A stretch of DNA of 34,530 nt from JADLGF01 sp020849415 (GTDB lineage Bacteria > Chloroflexota > Chloroflexia > Thermomicrobiales > UBA6265). The stretch lies in contig JAPXTJ010000019.1 of the NCBI GenBank assembly GCA_033812595.1, positions 1 to 34,530 of the forward strand, in the 5' to 3' direction. Below, one piece after another: positions 1 through 6,662 of the stretch. The position numbers and the translations under genes are program-made. Within the stretch, counting starts at the first letter, position 1, and every line of letters starts with the position of its first letter. The notes beneath the pieces were generated by a model. It did not search any database, was not told where the DNA came from, and saw only the letters and a program-made list of their open reading frames with translations.

Positions 1-1
1 C

Positions 2-547
2 GCCAAGGCGGCAGTGCGCGACTCCCTGGTCGTGATTCCGACGGTGCTGATCGTCGTCTTCCTGATCCTCTGCTGGCTGCTGCGCTCGATCGCGGCGCCC
101 GTGCTGTTGATCGCGACGGTGGTGCTCTCGTTCCTGGCGGCGCTCGGCGCGAGCGTGCTCGTCTTCGATCATCTCTTCGGATTCGGCGGCATGGATCCGT
201 CGCTGCCGCTGCTCGGCTTCGTCTTCCTGGTCGCGCTCGGCATCGACTACAACATCTTCCTGATGAGCCGCGTGCACGAGGAAGCGGCCGTGATCGGCAC
301 TCGCCGTGGCATGCTGAGGGCACTGGCGGTCACCGGTGGTGTGATCACCTCGGCCGGCATCGTGCTCGCCGCCACCTTCTCGGTGCTTGGCGTGCTGCCG
401 CTAGTCTTCATGATCGAACTCGGCTTCCTGGTCGCCTTCGGCGTGTTGCTCGATACCTTCATCGTCCGCACAATCCTGGTCCCGGCCCTGACCTTCGACA
501 TCGGCTCCCGCGTCTGGTGGCCCAGCAAACTCACACGAGCCAAGTGA
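2..547 (+). CDS. MMPL-family membrane transporter, C-terminal part
   Basis: The 3' end of a gene that begins before the window; the frame is open from base 2. MMPL/RND-type proteins are large inner-membrane exporters of lipids or drugs driven by the proton gradient. The visible 181 residues match the last transmembrane block: hydrophobic helices (FLILCWLLRSIAAPVLL, VLLIATVVLSFLAAL), the family signature FVFLVALGIDYNIFLMSR, then the VTGGVITSAGIVLAATF helix and an ending close to DIGSRVWWPSKL, as in YdfJ/MmpL-like proteins of high-GC bacteria. The Asp-Tyr pair in the GIDYN segment is the family's proposed proton relay. The gene ends just before a repeat tract and nothing shows that it is co-transcribed with the epimerase gene downstream. 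The substrate cannot be inferred. Confidence 0.9.
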   Translation, partial: AKAAVRDSLVVIPTVLIVVFLILCWLLRSIAAPVLLIATVVLSFLAALGASVLVFDHLFGFGGMDPSLPLLGFVFLVALGIDYNIFLMSRVHEEAAVIGTRRGMLRALAVTGGVITSAGIVLAATFSVLGVLPLVFMIELGFLVAFGVLLDTFIVRTILVPALTFDIGSRVWWPSKLTRAK

Positions 548-548
548 G

Positions 549-662
549 GTTCCGGGTTCCGAGTTCCGCGTTCCGGGTTCCGCGTGAGAGTTTCTAGTTC
601 CGGGTTCCGAGTTCCGCGTGTGAGTGCCTTACGCAGAACTCGGAACCTGGAACGCGGAACCC
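549..662. repeat. GTTCC-rich direct and inverted repeat tract
   Basis: An identical 23-bp unit occurs at 549-571 and 597-619. It is itself built from GTTCCGNG-type submotifs, with another partial copy at 572-584. An inverted relative follows: 598-614 pairs with 636-652 over 17 bp with one mismatch, leaving a 21-nt loop. The tract starts 2 bp after the MMPL stop codon and ends about 65 bp before the epimerase start. It may act as a terminator or be a REP-like dispersed repeat. No coding potential is convincing here. Confidence 0.75.
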
Positions 663-728
663 GTTGCCGTGCGTTATCCTCACCGGTGGTATCGAACGTT
701 GCGGGCAACGCGGGAGCACCGGATTCGT

Positions 729-1151
729 ATGGCGGTCATGTATCGGCAGGTTCATCACACCGGGATCGTGGTGGCTGATCTCGACGCGGAGGCGGAGCGC
801 TACCTGGCGCTCGGGTTCACCAATCCGCACCGCTTCGCGGTGCCGCAGCAGGGGATCGAAGCGATCACATTCCCCTGCGGCGATGGCTTCGTCGAACTGA
901 TCAGCCCGACCGATCCCGAAGGGGCGATCGCCCGCTTCATGGCAAAGCGGGGCGAAGGGGTGCACCACGTCGCGTACCGGGTCGACGATATCGCCGCCGC
1001 CCTGGCCGAACTGAAAGCCCGCGGTGTGCGCCTGATCGATGAAACGCCCCGCTCCGGCGCGCACGGCTGGCAGGTGGCGTTCATCCACCCGGAAGCAGCC
1101 TCGGGCGTGCTGACCGAACTCGTCCAGGCTGACGGTGACGCCCATGACTGA
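729..1151 (+). CDS. Methylmalonyl-CoA epimerase (VOC family)
   Basis: 140 residues, the usual epimerase length. The enzyme interconverts (R)- and (S)-methylmalonyl-CoA, linking propionyl-CoA carboxylase to the mutase. It shows the vicinal-oxygen-chelate pattern of two beta-alpha-beta-beta-beta units, with probable metal ligands His10 (VHHTGIVV), Glu56 (FVELISP), His80 (GVHHVAYRVDDI) and Glu130 (GVLTELVQ). ATG 729 was chosen over the upstream frame because homology-like sequence starts there; ATG 738 is an alternative giving MYRQVHHTGI. A GGGAG at about 708-712 could serve 729, at long spacing. The stop overlaps the mutase start by 8 bp, so the two are translationally coupled, which supports a methylmalonyl role over other VOC enzymes. 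Confidence 0.92.
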   Translation: MAVMYRQVHHTGIVVADLDAEAERYLALGFTNPHRFAVPQQGIEAITFPCGDGFVELISPTDPEGAIARFMAKRGEGVHHVAYRVDDIAAALAELKARGVRLIDETPRSGAHGWQVAFIHPEAASGVLTELVQADGDAHD

Positions 1152-2718
1152 CCGCGACAACCGCATCATCACCGACTCCGACATCGAGATCGCGCCGGTC
1201 TACACCGCGCAGGAGACGCCGGTCCAGCTGCCACTGCCGGGCGAATTCCCCTACACCCGCGGCGTTTACCCGACGATGTACCGGGGCCGACCGTGGACGA
1301 TGCGCCAGTACGCCGGTTTCACCACCGCCGCCGAGAGCAACCGCCGCTACCGGCTGCTGCTTGAACGGGGCCAGACCGGCCTGAGCGTCGCTTTCGATCT
1401 CCCGACCCAGCTGGGGCTCGATTCCGACGACGGTCGCGCCTACGGCGAAGTCGGGCGCGTCGGGGTGCCGATCAGCACGCTCGATGACATGCGCACCCTT
1501 TTCGACGGCATCGATCAGGGCGCGGTGACCACCTCGATGACGATCAACGCGCCCGCTTCGATCCTGCTGCTGATGTACCAGATCGTGGCCGAGGAACGGG
1601 GCGCCTTGGCGATCAAGCTCGGCGGCACGATCCAGAACGACGTGCTCAAGGAGTACGCCGCGCGCGGCACCTACATCTACCCACCCCGCCCTTCGATGCG
1701 GCTGATCGTCAACACCTTCGCCTACTGCAATCAAACCCTGCCCGAGTGGAACACGATCTCGATCTCCGGTTACCACATTCGCGAGGCCGGCAGTTCGGCG
1801 GCGCAGGAGATCGGCTTCACCCTGTCGAACGCCATCGCCTATGTCGAGGCAGCGACCGCGGCCGGGCTCGATGTCGATGCCATCGGTCCCCGGCTGAGTT
1901 TCTTTTTCGCGGGACACTCGAACTTCTTTGAAGAAGCGGCCAAATTCCGGGCGGCGCGGCGGATGTGGGCGCAGATCATGCGCGATCGCTTCGGCGCGAA
2001 GAATCCTAAGTCGTGGCTCTTCCGCGTCCACACACAGACCGGCGGCGTCACCCTGACCGCCCAGCAGCCGCTCAACAACGTGGTGCGGGTCGCCTATCAG
2101 GCCCTTTCGGCGGTGCTCGGCGGCACGCAGAGTCTGCACACCAACGGCTTTGACGAAGCGCTCTCGCTCCCGACCGAGGAGGCGGCGACGCTGGCGCTCC
2201 GCACCCAGCAGATTCTCGCCGCCGAGACCGGGGTCACTGCCACCGCCGATCCGCTCGCCGGCAGTTGGTTCGTCGAAGCGCTAACCGATGAACTCGAGGC
2301 GAAAGCGAACGAGTGGATCGCGAAAATCGATGAACTGGGCGGCGCGGTGACCGCAATCGAAACCGGCTACATGCAGAACGCGATCGCCGAGAACGCCTAC
2401 CGGCGCGAACTCGATCGCAACGCCGGGCGCGAGGTCGTGGTCGGAGTCAACAAGTACGTCGATGACAAGCCGGCCGATACCCCGATCCAGCGGATCGACC
2501 AGAACGCGGTCAACGAGCAGATCGCCCGGGTCAGCGCCTACAAGGCGGCGCAGGACCACGAGCAGGTAGCCGCCGCCCTCGCCTCGGTGCGTACCGCGGC
2601 GGAAGGCGACGACAACCTGCTCCCGATCATGAAGAACGCACTGCTGGCGGGCGCCACGCTCGGCCAGATTGCGGATGCCCTCCGCGCCGTTTTCGGCGAA
2701 CACCGCGCCACCGTCTGA
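1144..2718 (+). CDS. mcmA1: Methylmalonyl-CoA mutase, catalytic (large) subunit without B12 domain
   Basis: 524 residues, covering only the TIM-barrel substrate domain of the mutase, which isomerises (R)-methylmalonyl-CoA to succinyl-CoA. Diagnostic segments are TMRQYAGF, GLSVAFDLPTQLG, GGTIQNDVLKEY, TYIYPPRPSMRLI, NTISISGYHIREAG, RVHTQTGGVTLTAQQPLNN and TQSLHTNGFDEALSLP. The Tyr in RQYAGF corresponds to the residue that is Tyr in methylmalonyl mutases and Phe in isobutyryl-CoA mutases, which favours methylmalonyl-CoA. There is no C-terminal DxHxxG cobalamin-binding domain, so a separate small subunit must be encoded elsewhere, as in archaeal and some Chloroflexota systems. GTG 1135 is an alternative start, but ATG 1144 gives the better N-terminus and overlaps the epimerase stop. 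A strong hairpin follows. Confidence 0.95.
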   Translation: MTDRDNRIITDSDIEIAPVYTAQETPVQLPLPGEFPYTRGVYPTMYRGRPWTMRQYAGFTTAAESNRRYRLLLERGQTGLSVAFDLPTQLGLDSDDGRAYGEVGRVGVPISTLDDMRTLFDGIDQGAVTTSMTINAPASILLLMYQIVAEERGALAIKLGGTIQNDVLKEYAARGTYIYPPRPSMRLIVNTFAYCNQTLPEWNTISISGYHIREAGSSAAQEIGFTLSNAIAYVEAATAAGLDVDAIGPRLSFFFAGHSNFFEEAAKFRAARRMWAQIMRDRFGAKNPKSWLFRVHTQTGGVTLTAQQPLNNVVRVAYQALSAVLGGTQSLHTNGFDEALSLPTEEAATLALRTQQILAAETGVTATADPLAGSWFVEALTDELEAKANEWIAKIDELGGAVTAIETGYMQNAIAENAYRRELDRNAGREVVVGVNKYVDDKPADTPIQRIDQNAVNEQIARVSAYKAAQDHEQVAAALASVRTAAEGDDNLLPIMKNALLAGATLGQIADALRAVFGEHRATV

Positions 2719-2727
2719 TCTCGCAAA

Positions 2728-2764
2728 TGCGAACGCCGCCGGGGAATCTCCGGCGGCGTTCGCA
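2728..2764. terminator. Bidirectional hairpin terminator
   Basis: A perfect 15-bp stem (2728-2742 with 2750-2764), extendable by two pairs to a 3-nt loop. It lies 10 bp after the mutase stop and 29 bp from the end of the convergent HAF gene, so it can serve both. There is no U-run on either side, so an intrinsic terminator of the U-less GC-rich kind is inferred. Confidence 0.75.
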
Positions 2765-2792
2765 GGCTCAGCGGACCGAATGAAGTTGAGCG

Positions 2793-3890
2793 CTAGGCCG
2801 GCATGAGCAGGAACGGGTGGCGAGCTCCGTCCTTGTCAATGGCGTTCCCGGCCATCCAGCCGTCGTCCGAGAACCGATTGAGGGTCGTCAGGCGAAGCCC
2901 ACGCGTGTTCTTGACAAGCGACCGCACCTCGATGGGCACGCCGTTGTCCCAAACATAGGCTTGCGCTTTATCCCCGGTCGATGAATAGCCGCCAAACAGG
3001 TTCGCACCGAGGCTGCAGTAAACGCCAGCGAACGTTTCGCCCTCAACGCCCGGAGCGAAGAGCGTGGGCACTCCGCCGTTGCCGTTCGAATGTGCGGCGG
3101 TTCCGTTTGCGTCGCCGAAATTCACCGTCCCAAGAATCCGGTCAAACTCGTCAAGCCCCAGGAAACCGAACATTGTGGCGCCTTCAATACCGTCGATGGT
3201 GAATGATTCGATCCCGAACTCAGTCCAGACGACGCCGCCACCCCTGCCTTCCACCGTCAGGTCACCGACCACCATACCGTTGTTGTTGATGAATCGAGCG
3301 CCTCCGCGTCCCCCCGGCTCGTAGCCAGGGAGGATCTCGGCGCGACCATCACGCCAGATGACCGGCACGGTCGTTCCCCCCGCGATCGACACATCACCAA
3401 CCGCGACTCCCTCGTCATTGATGTCGAAAACACGTCCCTCTTCACCGGGGCTGGGAAGGCCATCGGGGAACGGCAGCACTTCCTTCTCACCGTCGATCCA
3501 AAGAACAGGGAATCCCCAGGGTTGCTCTTCCGTATGCCAACCACGGAGATCGCGACCGCCCATGACCCCTGCACCGTTGATGCACGAGACCCGCGCGCCA
3601 TACTCTCCCGTCTTGATCCGGCTCATCGTTCCGTCCCGGAAGACCCAAGGGGAATCCTTTTCTGCATCGATGTACATGTTCCCCACGAGCACGCCACTCG
3701 CGTTCATGTCGTTGAGACCAAGGTTGGCACGCGCCTCAGGACCGGTGACCCCGAGATCGATCAGTTCGTATTGATCGGCCAGCGCGGCAGAAGCGCGCTG
3801 GATCTTCAACCCGGTCCCGATCGCCGCTCCGAGCGCGCTCGCGCCCGCCATCGCCACCAACCGCCGCCGGGAAATCGTTCGCTGCAACAC
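2793..3890 (-). CDS. Tat-exported HAF-type repeat protein
   Basis: 365 residues. The N-terminus carries a twin-arginine signal (SRRRLVAMAGASALGAA, cleavage probably near QRASA), so the protein is exported folded. The mature part is a series of beta repeats of the HAF family type, each with a [DN]xNxxGxxVG core: LNDMNASGVLVGNM, VFDINDEGVAVGDV, RFINNNGMVVGDL, FSDDGWMAGNAID. Such repeats probably form a propeller-like or solenoid surface; no enzymatic residues are recognised and its role is unknown. The GTG start at 3890 is fixed by an AAGGAG about 8 nt upstream and by the signal peptide directly after it. It faces the mutase operon and is transcribed from its own promoter. Confidence 0.8.
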   Translation of the reverse strand: MLQRTISRRRLVAMAGASALGAAIGTGLKIQRASAALADQYELIDLGVTGPEARANLGLNDMNASGVLVGNMYIDAEKDSPWVFRDGTMSRIKTGEYGARVSCINGAGVMGGRDLRGWHTEEQPWGFPVLWIDGEKEVLPFPDGLPSPGEEGRVFDINDEGVAVGDVSIAGGTTVPVIWRDGRAEILPGYEPGGRGGARFINNNGMVVGDLTVEGRGGGVVWTEFGIESFTIDGIEGATMFGFLGLDEFDRILGTVNFGDANGTAAHSNGNGGVPTLFAPGVEGETFAGVYCSLGANLFGGYSSTGDKAQAYVWDNGVPIEVRSLVKNTRGLRLTTLNRFSDDGWMAGNAIDKDGARHPFLLMPA

Positions 3891-3947
3891 GGCTTCTTCT
3901 CCTTCGCGGCGCCGCTCCGGCCCGCGTTCACTTTGTACGGCCTAGGC

Positions 3948-3977
3948 ATATTAGCCTACACCTAGAGTCTCCCGCAA
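3948..3977 (-). promoter_or_regulatory. Candidate promoter of the HAF gene with dyad
   Basis: On the minus strand a TTGCGG (3972-3977) is followed after 18 bp by TAATAT (3948-3953), about 58 bp before the GTG start. The -10 hexamer is exactly the spacer of an inverted repeat, TAGGC-N6-GCCTA (3943-3947 with 3954-3958), which could be an operator. The -35 match is weak. Confidence 0.4.
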
Positions 3978-4043
3978 TGGCTCTGGATTTTCATTCGCCC
4001 CGGGCACAGATCGCCTGTGCTGTGCGGCACAGCCGAGCGCGCG

Positions 4044-4072
4044 TTTCCGGCCTCGCCGGGCTCCGGTACAAT
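4044..4072 (+). promoter_or_regulatory. Candidate promoter of the carboxylase genes
   Basis: TTTCCG (4044-4049), a 17-bp spacer and TACAAT (4067-4072, five of six consensus bases) lie 41 bp before the GTG of the carboxyltransferase gene. The -10 and spacing are good; the -35 is poor. Confidence 0.45.
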
Positions 4073-4112
4073 CGCTGCCGGTTGGAATCGCGATCGGCTG
4101 GAGTGACCCCGG

Positions 4113-5675
4113 GTGACGAACGACACCGAAACCTCTGTTTCAAAGGCGGCGCGACTCGAGCGCCTGCAAACGGATATCGCCGCCCAGCATCAAGCGGCCG
4201 CCGAAAAGCAGGCGCAACGCGGCAAGCGCAGCGCGATCGATCGGGTGCTGGCGCTGCTCGATCCCGATTCGTTCCAGGAACTCGACGCCCTGGTGCAACA
4301 CCGCGCCACCCAATTCGGCATGGGGAAATCGAATCCCTACGGCGACGGTGTCGTCACCGGCTTCGGCACGATCGAGGGGCGGCGGGTCGCCGTGTTCTCG
4401 CAGGATTTCACGGTACTGGGCGGCTCACTCGGTGAGGCGTTCGCTCGCAAGATGGTGAAGTTGATGGACCTCGCCGAGCGCTACGGCTGCCCGGTGATCG
4501 GCATCAACGATTCCGCCGGCGCCCGGATTCAGGAGGGGGTCGAGGGCCTGGCCGGGTACGGCGAAGTCTTCTTCCGCAATGTCCGTTGCTCGGGCGTGAT
4601 TCCGCAGATTTCGATTATCGCCGGCCCCTGCGCCGGCGGCGCCGTCTACTCCCCGGCCATGACCGATTTCATCTTCATGGTCGAGAAAACGAGCCAGATG
4701 TTCATCACCGGCCCAGATGTGATCAAAACGGTCACAGGCGAAACCGTGACGATGGAAGCGCTCGGCGGGGCCGATACCCACGCCCGCACCAGCGGTGTCG
4801 CCCACTTCGAAGCGGCCGATGAAGATGAACTGATCGAGCAGGTCCGGGCGCTGCTCTCATTTATCCCCTCGAACAATCTCGAGGACGCGCCGTTCGAAGC
4901 GACCGGCGACGATCCCGAGCGGCGCAGCGAACGGCTCGACACGATCGCGCCGGAGGTGAGCACCAAACCGTACGACATGCACGAACTGGTCGCGGAGATC
5001 GTCGACAACGGTGATTTCTTCGAGGTGCAGCCGGCGCACGCACCGAACATCATCTGCGGCTTCGCCCGGCTCGATGGGCACGCGGTCGGGATCGTCGCCA
5101 ACCAACCGCGTCACCTGGCCGGCACGCTCGATATCGATGCCAGCATCAAGGGCGCACGCTTCATCCGCTTCTGCGATGCTTTCAACATCCCGCTGGTGAC
5201 CTTTGTCGATGTTCCGGGCTTCCTGCCCGGCACCGATCAGGAGTACCGCGGCATCATCCGTCACGGCGCGAAGCTGCTCTACGCCTACGCGGAGGCGACC
5301 GTGCCGAAGGTAACCGTGATCACGCGCAAGGCCTACGGCGGCGCCTACGTGGTCATGAATTCGAAGCACATCGGGGCCGATTTCAATGTTGCCTGGCCGC
5401 AGGCGGAGATCGCTGTGATGGGTCCGGACGCAGCGGTCGGGCTGATCTTCCGGCGCGATCTCCAGGCGGCCGAAGACCCGGTTGTCCGGCGCAAGGAGTT
5501 GATCTCGGAGTACGAAACGCTCTTTTCGTCGCCCTACCAGGCGGCCTCGCGCGGCTACATCGACGCGGTCATCCAGCCCCGCGACACGCGACCCTGGCTG
5601 ATCGACGCGCTCGCCACCGCCCGGACCAAGCGCGTGGCGACTCCCGCCCGCAAGCACGGGAATATCCCGCTGTGA
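4113..5675 (+). CDS. pccB: Propionyl-/acyl-CoA carboxylase beta (carboxyltransferase) subunit
   Basis: 520 residues, the family's normal length. The subunit moves the carboxyl group from biotin to propionyl-CoA (or acetyl-CoA), forming methylmalonyl-CoA. Both crotonase-like halves are present. The N-half has SQDFTVLGGSLGEAFARK, GINDSAGARIQEGVEGL and the oxyanion glycines of AGPCAGGAVYSPAMTD. The C-half has FVDVPGFLPGTDQEYRGIIR, TRKAYGGAYVVMNSKH and AWPQAEIAVMGPDAAVGL. The GTG start has CTGGAG 9 nt upstream. The next gene starts 4 bp inside its end and encodes an epsilon-like subunit, as in actinobacterial acyl-CoA carboxylases. Nearby mutase and epimerase genes favour propionyl-CoA. No biotin carboxylase (alpha) gene is in the window. 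A methylmalonyl-CoA decarboxylase alpha subunit is the alternative reading. Confidence 0.92.
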   Translation: MTNDTETSVSKAARLERLQTDIAAQHQAAAEKQAQRGKRSAIDRVLALLDPDSFQELDALVQHRATQFGMGKSNPYGDGVVTGFGTIEGRRVAVFSQDFTVLGGSLGEAFARKMVKLMDLAERYGCPVIGINDSAGARIQEGVEGLAGYGEVFFRNVRCSGVIPQISIIAGPCAGGAVYSPAMTDFIFMVEKTSQMFITGPDVIKTVTGETVTMEALGGADTHARTSGVAHFEAADEDELIEQVRALLSFIPSNNLEDAPFEATGDDPERRSERLDTIAPEVSTKPYDMHELVAEIVDNGDFFEVQPAHAPNIICGFARLDGHAVGIVANQPRHLAGTLDIDASIKGARFIRFCDAFNIPLVTFVDVPGFLPGTDQEYRGIIRHGAKLLYAYAEATVPKVTVITRKAYGGAYVVMNSKHIGADFNVAWPQAEIAVMGPDAAVGLIFRRDLQAAEDPVVRRKELISEYETLFSSPYQAASRGYIDAVIQPRDTRPWLIDALATARTKRVATPARKHGNIPL

Positions 5676-5902
5676 CCGATCCCGCCTTCCGCCTCGATAT
5701 CACCCCTGAACCAACTGACGAGGAAGCGGCGGCGGTCGCGGCCGCGCTGCTGATCCTGTCGGCGGCGCGGCAGGTACCCCCGGAAGCCGAAGCCGGCCAT
5801 TCGATCCCACGTTGGAAACTGGCCGGGCGAATCGGCGCGCACAATGGGTCGCCGGCGTCGAACCGCAACTGGAGCGACGCGACCGCCTGGTTGAAGCGCT
5901 GA
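5672..5902 (+). CDS. Acyl-CoA carboxylase epsilon-like subunit
   Basis: 76 residues, starting at a GTG that overlaps the beta-subunit stop by 4 bp. The sequence has the epsilon-subunit outline: a short acidic start, ITPEPTDEEAAAVAAALL forming an amphipathic helix, then a Trp/Arg-containing tail (SIPRWKLAGRIG; NWSDATAWLKR). In actinobacterial carboxylases this small protein binds the beta subunit and stimulates activity. Placement directly after the beta gene is the strongest support. Confidence is limited by the short length and by recognising the family from only a few residues. Confidence 0.7.
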   Translation: MTDPAFRLDITPEPTDEEAAAVAAALLILSAARQVPPEAEAGHSIPRWKLAGRIGAHNGSPASNRNWSDATAWLKR

Positions 5903-5931
5903 GCAGTTCAATTGGGGTTGGGCGGCGGTTT

Positions 5932-6069
5932 CCTATGGTTGAAAACCATAGGCTAAGTCAGACGAATGTGCCTTCGGCACTGGGTGGTTGATGGCGAGGT
6001 ACCGTCGAGGAACCAGCCCAACGCCGAAGGCGTTTTCGTCTCACTTAACCCATGGTTTCGAACCATGGG
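5932..6069. repeat. 138-bp near-perfect palindrome with nested hairpins
   Basis: The two 69-bp halves are inverted copies of each other about the central GGTACC (5998-6003). Each half carries its own small hairpins. The left end is a 9-bp stem with loop GAA (5932-5940 with 5944-5952) and the right end a 9-bp stem with loop TCG (6049-6057 with 6061-6069). Inside are GTGCC-TTC-GGCAC (5968-5980) and AACGCC-GAA-GGCGTT (6020-6034). The arms TAAGTCAGACGAA (5954-5966) and TTCGTCTCACTTA (6035-6047) pair across the centre with one mismatch. It fills the gap between two convergent genes. There is no convincing ORF or clear target duplication. The form resembles a MITE or a REP/BIME unit; a terminator role is possible. 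Confidence 0.85.
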
Positions 6070-6084
6070 ATTTCCGCGGCGCGC

Positions 6085-6381
6085 TTAGCCTTCCGGAGCT
6101 CCGCCGCCGTCAATCGGTGTATCACCGCTCACCGGCGGTGCGTCGGGCGACGTCGCGGTTCCTGACATCGCCTCGTGCAGCCACGCCGGCGGACCGCCGG
6201 CATCGTGAACGCCGCTTCCGGCGCGATCGAATGGCGCCAGCGCGCCGGTATCGCCGGCAAAGTCGTCAGCGGGAGCGGCGCCGCCATCCGCCTCCTGTGA
6301 AGCGGGTGGCAATGGCGGAGCGTCCGGGTGTTCCACTTTCACACCGGCACCCTCGTCGAACTCGATCGTGATCTTCGCCAT
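6085..6381 (-). CDS. Small acidic Pro/Gly/Ala-rich protein of the S8 protease cassette
   Basis: 98 residues, not recognised. It begins with a strand-like segment (MAKITIEFDEGAGVKVEHPD) and continues as a low-complexity acidic chain rich in Pro, Gly, Ala and Asp, with one more hydrophobic patch (GGPPAWLHEAM). It has no Cys, signal peptide or membrane segment. The start is well supported: an AGGAGG lies 7 nt before the ATG and overlaps the stop region of the preceding gene, 10 bp away, so it is the last gene of the protease operon. It could be a substrate, inhibitor or processed peptide of the neighbouring protease, but that is only inference from position and disorder. Confidence 0.65.
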   Translation of the reverse strand: MAKITIEFDEGAGVKVEHPDAPPLPPASQEADGGAAPADDFAGDTGALAPFDRAGSGVHDAGGPPAWLHEAMSGTATSPDAPPVSGDTPIDGGGAPEG

Positions 6382-6391
6382 CTCCGGCCTC

Positions 6392-6646
6392 CTAGTTCAG
6401 CACCGCGTAGCGGGCCTCGATGTTGACCGGCTGGTTACTGATGTTCCGGACCGTCACCCAGTAGGTGATGTGGGTCGCCGAGGCCCGCTCGACTTCCACA
6501 CTCCACTCGATCTGCCGGGTTCCGTTGCGCGGGGTGGTCGGCACCACGTACCAGATCACGTGCCATTGCTGCGGCCAGTTGAAGGTGAACCAGCGAACCG
6601 ACTGGTTGGCAGGCACGCTGCCGGTGAATTGCACTCCGACTCTCAT
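6392..6646 (-). CDS. Stand-alone copy of the S8 protease C-terminal domain
   Basis: 84 residues that align end to end with the last 84 residues of the upstream protease. Shared blocks include VQFTG, RWFTFNWP, WHV, VVPTTPR, VERAS and ITYW, and both end with VNIE followed by a Tyr/Phe-Ala-Val-Leu motif. The pattern of alternating hydrophobics predicts an all-beta sandwich. The true start is the ATG at 6646, with AGGAA about 6 nt upstream; a TTG at 6673 inside the protease gene is less likely. It follows the protease stop by 16 bp. Function is unknown. The duplication suggests a module that binds the same partner or surface as the protease tail, or competes with it. Confidence 0.8.
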   Translation of the reverse strand: MRVGVQFTGSVPANQSVRWFTFNWPQQWHVIWYVVPTTPRNGTRQIEWSVEVERASATHITYWVTVRNISNQPVNIEARYAVLN

Positions 6647-6662
6647 GATCGTTCCTGCCTTT

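Noticed and set aside
549..662. CRISPR array from the exact 23-bp repeats
   Set aside because: Only two full units, no regular unique spacers, units built of internal submotifs, and no cas genes in the window.
4113..5675. Calling the carboxyltransferase a sodium-pumping methylmalonyl-CoA decarboxylase alpha subunit
   Set aside because: No beta (membrane), gamma or delta subunit genes are nearby, and an epsilon-like carboxylase subunit follows directly.
5920..6080. Target-site duplication flanking the 138-bp palindrome
   Set aside because: The flanks share only a few T bases (GTTT versus ATTT), not enough to call a duplication.
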